A stretch of DNA of 8,046 nt. It comes from JBDKGV01 sp039798005. Lineage in GTDB: Bacteria; Fibrobacterota; Fibrobacteria; UBA5070. Location of the stretch: NCBI GenBank assembly GCA_039798005.1, contig JBDKGV010000159.1:1-8046 (forward strand), read 5' to 3'. Shown here one piece after another: positions 6,441 through 8,046 of the stretch. Made by a program: the position numbers and the translations under genes. Positions within the stretch are counted from its first letter, which is position 1; the number at the start of each line of letters is the position of its first letter. The notes below the pieces were generated by a model. The model saw only the letters and a list, made by a program, of their open reading frames with translations. It had not been told where the DNA came from and ran no database searches.

Positions 6441-8046
6441 TCAGACACTGGACGGTTCTTTGAGCAGGGCGCGCAAGGCCTCCACCTCGACCTTGGCATG
6501 ATGGCGGGCGTCCAAGGGGATGTCTGCACGCACCACCACGCGCTCCACGGGAATGCCGTTGCAAGCAAGGATGCGACGGACCTGATCTTCCAGTTCCAAG
6601 GAATCGGACAACGGATTTTCCGGCACCAGCACCGCCCATGGATGAGGCTGGCCTTGGGAATCGGGAACATTGAGCCATGCCACATGACGCACGCCGGGAA
6701 TCTTCTTCAAGGCGAATTCTGCCCGGACCGGAAAGTGCCAACGGCCTTGGTACTGAAACGTGTTGTGGACCCGCCCCAACAGCCAGAGCATTCCGCTGGT
6801 ATCGCGCCGAACCACATCGCCCGTGCGATGCCACAAGGATCCGTCGCCTTCGCGCAACTTGGCGCGCCGCGTCGCCTCGGGATCGGCAAAATACCCGGGG
6901 CACACATGCTCCCCGCTGACCACCAGTTCACCGGGCCCCTCTCTGGCGTCCCAGTCCTCCCGCTGCAACAGACCATCGATCATGGGCGGCTCCTCGCCCA
7001 GACGCGCCAAGAACCCGCGTAACGAAGGGTCCAGCATCCCCACGGGAACGCCTTCATCCACCCAGTCGGGATCGCTCTCGGCCCGCGATGGCAGCGCCAG
7101 GATCTCATGGTGGGTAAGGTGCCCCATCGGCTCCACTTCGGTCGAACCGTACAGCACGCACACCGTGGCTTGGGGAGCCACCGCACTCAAACGGCGCAGG
7201 TCGTCCCGCGAGACCGGCGCACCTCCCGTCACGATGCGGCGAAGCTCCAGCTGAATGCCGGTCTCTTCACAAACACGCGTGAGCGCCTGCAGCAACGGCA
7301 CCGAAAGCGTTGCGCTGGTGGGTTGGCATTCACGGATCTGTTCAAGCAGACACTGGCCATCCGAAGGGTCGGACTTGGAGATGTCCAAGGATGGCAAGAT
7401 GGTCCGTGCCCCGGAGGCCAGGCTGTGCAAGGAGAAGATCGGAAAGACGGGAAGGTCGGCGTCCCCGTCTCCGAAATCGAGATGACGGGCCAAGGCCCGG
7501 TGCTGGGCTTCCAGGAAGCCGTGGCTGCGATCGGCCCCCTTGGGCTTTCCGGTCGATCCCGTGGTGAAGGTCACCAGAGCCGTGTGGGATTCGTCCACCT
7601 GCGCGATCGGCGCTTGGGAAGGATGGGCCAAGACCGTACCCAAATCGACAAGGCCCGCGTTGTCGGTCGGCCCCAGACAAAACCGCAGCGGGATGCGATC
7701 GCCAGCCTCACCCAGCAGGCTCCACCCCTGACCGACGGTGACAAGTCCCTTGGCCCGGCATGCCATGAGCACATGCCCCAGCTCGTGACTTCGCGCCCAG
7801 GAATCCAGGAAGACCGGGATGGCGCCCAGACGCTGGAGGGCGAACATCGAGACGTACATCGGAACCGACAGGGGAAGCAGGAGGACCACCGTGTCGCCCG
7901 GTCCGATCCCGTGGCTTGCAAAGCCCCCTGCGGCATGGGCCACCGCCGTCTGCAATTGCGCACAGGACAGTTTCCGTCCCGTGGACTCCAGCAGGATCCG
8001 GTCGGGATGCAAGCGGGCATGGGACTCGAGATGGTGGGAGATGTTC
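6441..8046 (-). CDS. OleC-like AMP-forming acyl ligase / beta-lactone synthetase family, 5' end outside window
   Basis: At least 534 residues are visible. The frame is open to the window edge. The first visible residues (NISHHLESHARLHPDR) look like the usual start of an acyl-AMP ligase, so a TTG codon at 8012 is not the true start. Counting from the edge, the ATP-binding loop TTGSTGKPKG lies near 161-170, YGSTEVEP near 299-306, HRTGDV near 406-411, and the C-terminal catalytic Lys in PLDARHHAKVEVEAL near 518. PVFPIFSLHSLASG followed by ILPSLD, and the IPLDARHHAK ending, recall OleC, which turns long-chain beta-hydroxy acids into beta-lactones with ATP in olefin synthesis. An ordinary fatty-acyl-AMP or acyl-CoA ligase cannot be excluded. 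It is the first visible gene of a minus-strand operon, seven bases (or an eight-base overlap) from the UbiA gene. Confidence 0.88.
   Translation of the reverse strand, partial: NISHHLESHARLHPDRILLESTGRKLSCAQLQTAVAHAAGGFASHGIGPGDTVVLLLPLSVPMYVSMFALQRLGAIPVFLDSWARSHELGHVLMACRAKGLVTVGQGWSLLGEAGDRIPLRFCLGPTDNAGLVDLGTVLAHPSQAPIAQVDESHTALVTFTTGSTGKPKGADRSHGFLEAQHRALARHLDFGDGDADLPVFPIFSLHSLASGARTILPSLDISKSDPSDGQCLLEQIRECQPTSATLSVPLLQALTRVCEETGIQLELRRIVTGGAPVSRDDLRRLSAVAPQATVCVLYGSTEVEPMGHLTHHEILALPSRAESDPDWVDEGVPVGMLDPSLRGFLARLGEEPPMIDGLLQREDWDAREGPGELVVSGEHVCPGYFADPEATRRAKLREGDGSLWHRTGDVVRRDTSGMLWLLGRVHNTFQYQGRWHFPVRAEFALKKIPGVRHVAWLNVPDSQGQPHPWAVLVPENPLSDSLELEDQVRRILACNGIPVERVVVRADIPLDARHHAKVEVEALRALLKEPSSV

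Noticed and set aside
6434..6685. N-terminal extension of the UbiA frame into the ligase gene
   Set aside because: These 84 codons overlap the conserved C-terminal domain of the ligase in another frame and read as Trp/Cys/Pro/Arg-rich noise. UbiA proteins of about 285 residues start after it.

Overview
The window looks like a chromosomal segment of a GC-rich (roughly 60% by eye), Gram-negative-type free-living bacterium. Two predicted exported proteins, two integral membrane proteins and a lipid- or secondary-metabolite-like enzyme set support a diderm environmental lineage. The sequence has no rRNA or other marker that fixes the phylum; Fibrobacterota- or Myxococcota-like lineages are only a guess. 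No tRNA, rRNA, insertion sequence, CRISPR array or phage gene was seen.

Layout: two gene groups converge at about 2225-2273. On the plus strand (75-2224) are a small four-helix membrane protein with a histidine motif like the haem-copper oxidase subunit I superfamily; a 153-bp gap packed with inverted repeats; a 60-residue protein resembling only the N-terminal half of HigA-type 'addiction module antidote' proteins; and, overlapping it by one base, a large exported protein of unknown function. On the minus strand, read from the right edge leftwards, are an AMP-forming acyl ligase related to OleC (its 5' end lies outside the window), a UbiA-type membrane prenyltransferase, an 879-residue PEP-synthase-like phosphotransferase, and an exported PsbP/DUF1795-like protein.

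The three minus-strand enzyme genes are separated by only 6-7 bases and the PEP-synthase-like gene has its ribosome site on the preceding stop codon, so they look like one operon. A plausible but unproven reading is a lipid or secondary-metabolite pathway. In it the ligase activates a long-chain (possibly beta-hydroxy) acid, the UbiA protein transfers a prenyl or related hydrophobic group in the membrane, and the PEP-synthase-like protein phosphorylates an unknown small molecule with ATP. The expected partners (OleA/OleB/OleD-like or others) would lie beyond position 8046. This trio is the best candidate here for an incompletely described system. The second point of interest is the small antidote-like protein without a helix-turn-helix, sitting behind a dense array of inverted repeats.
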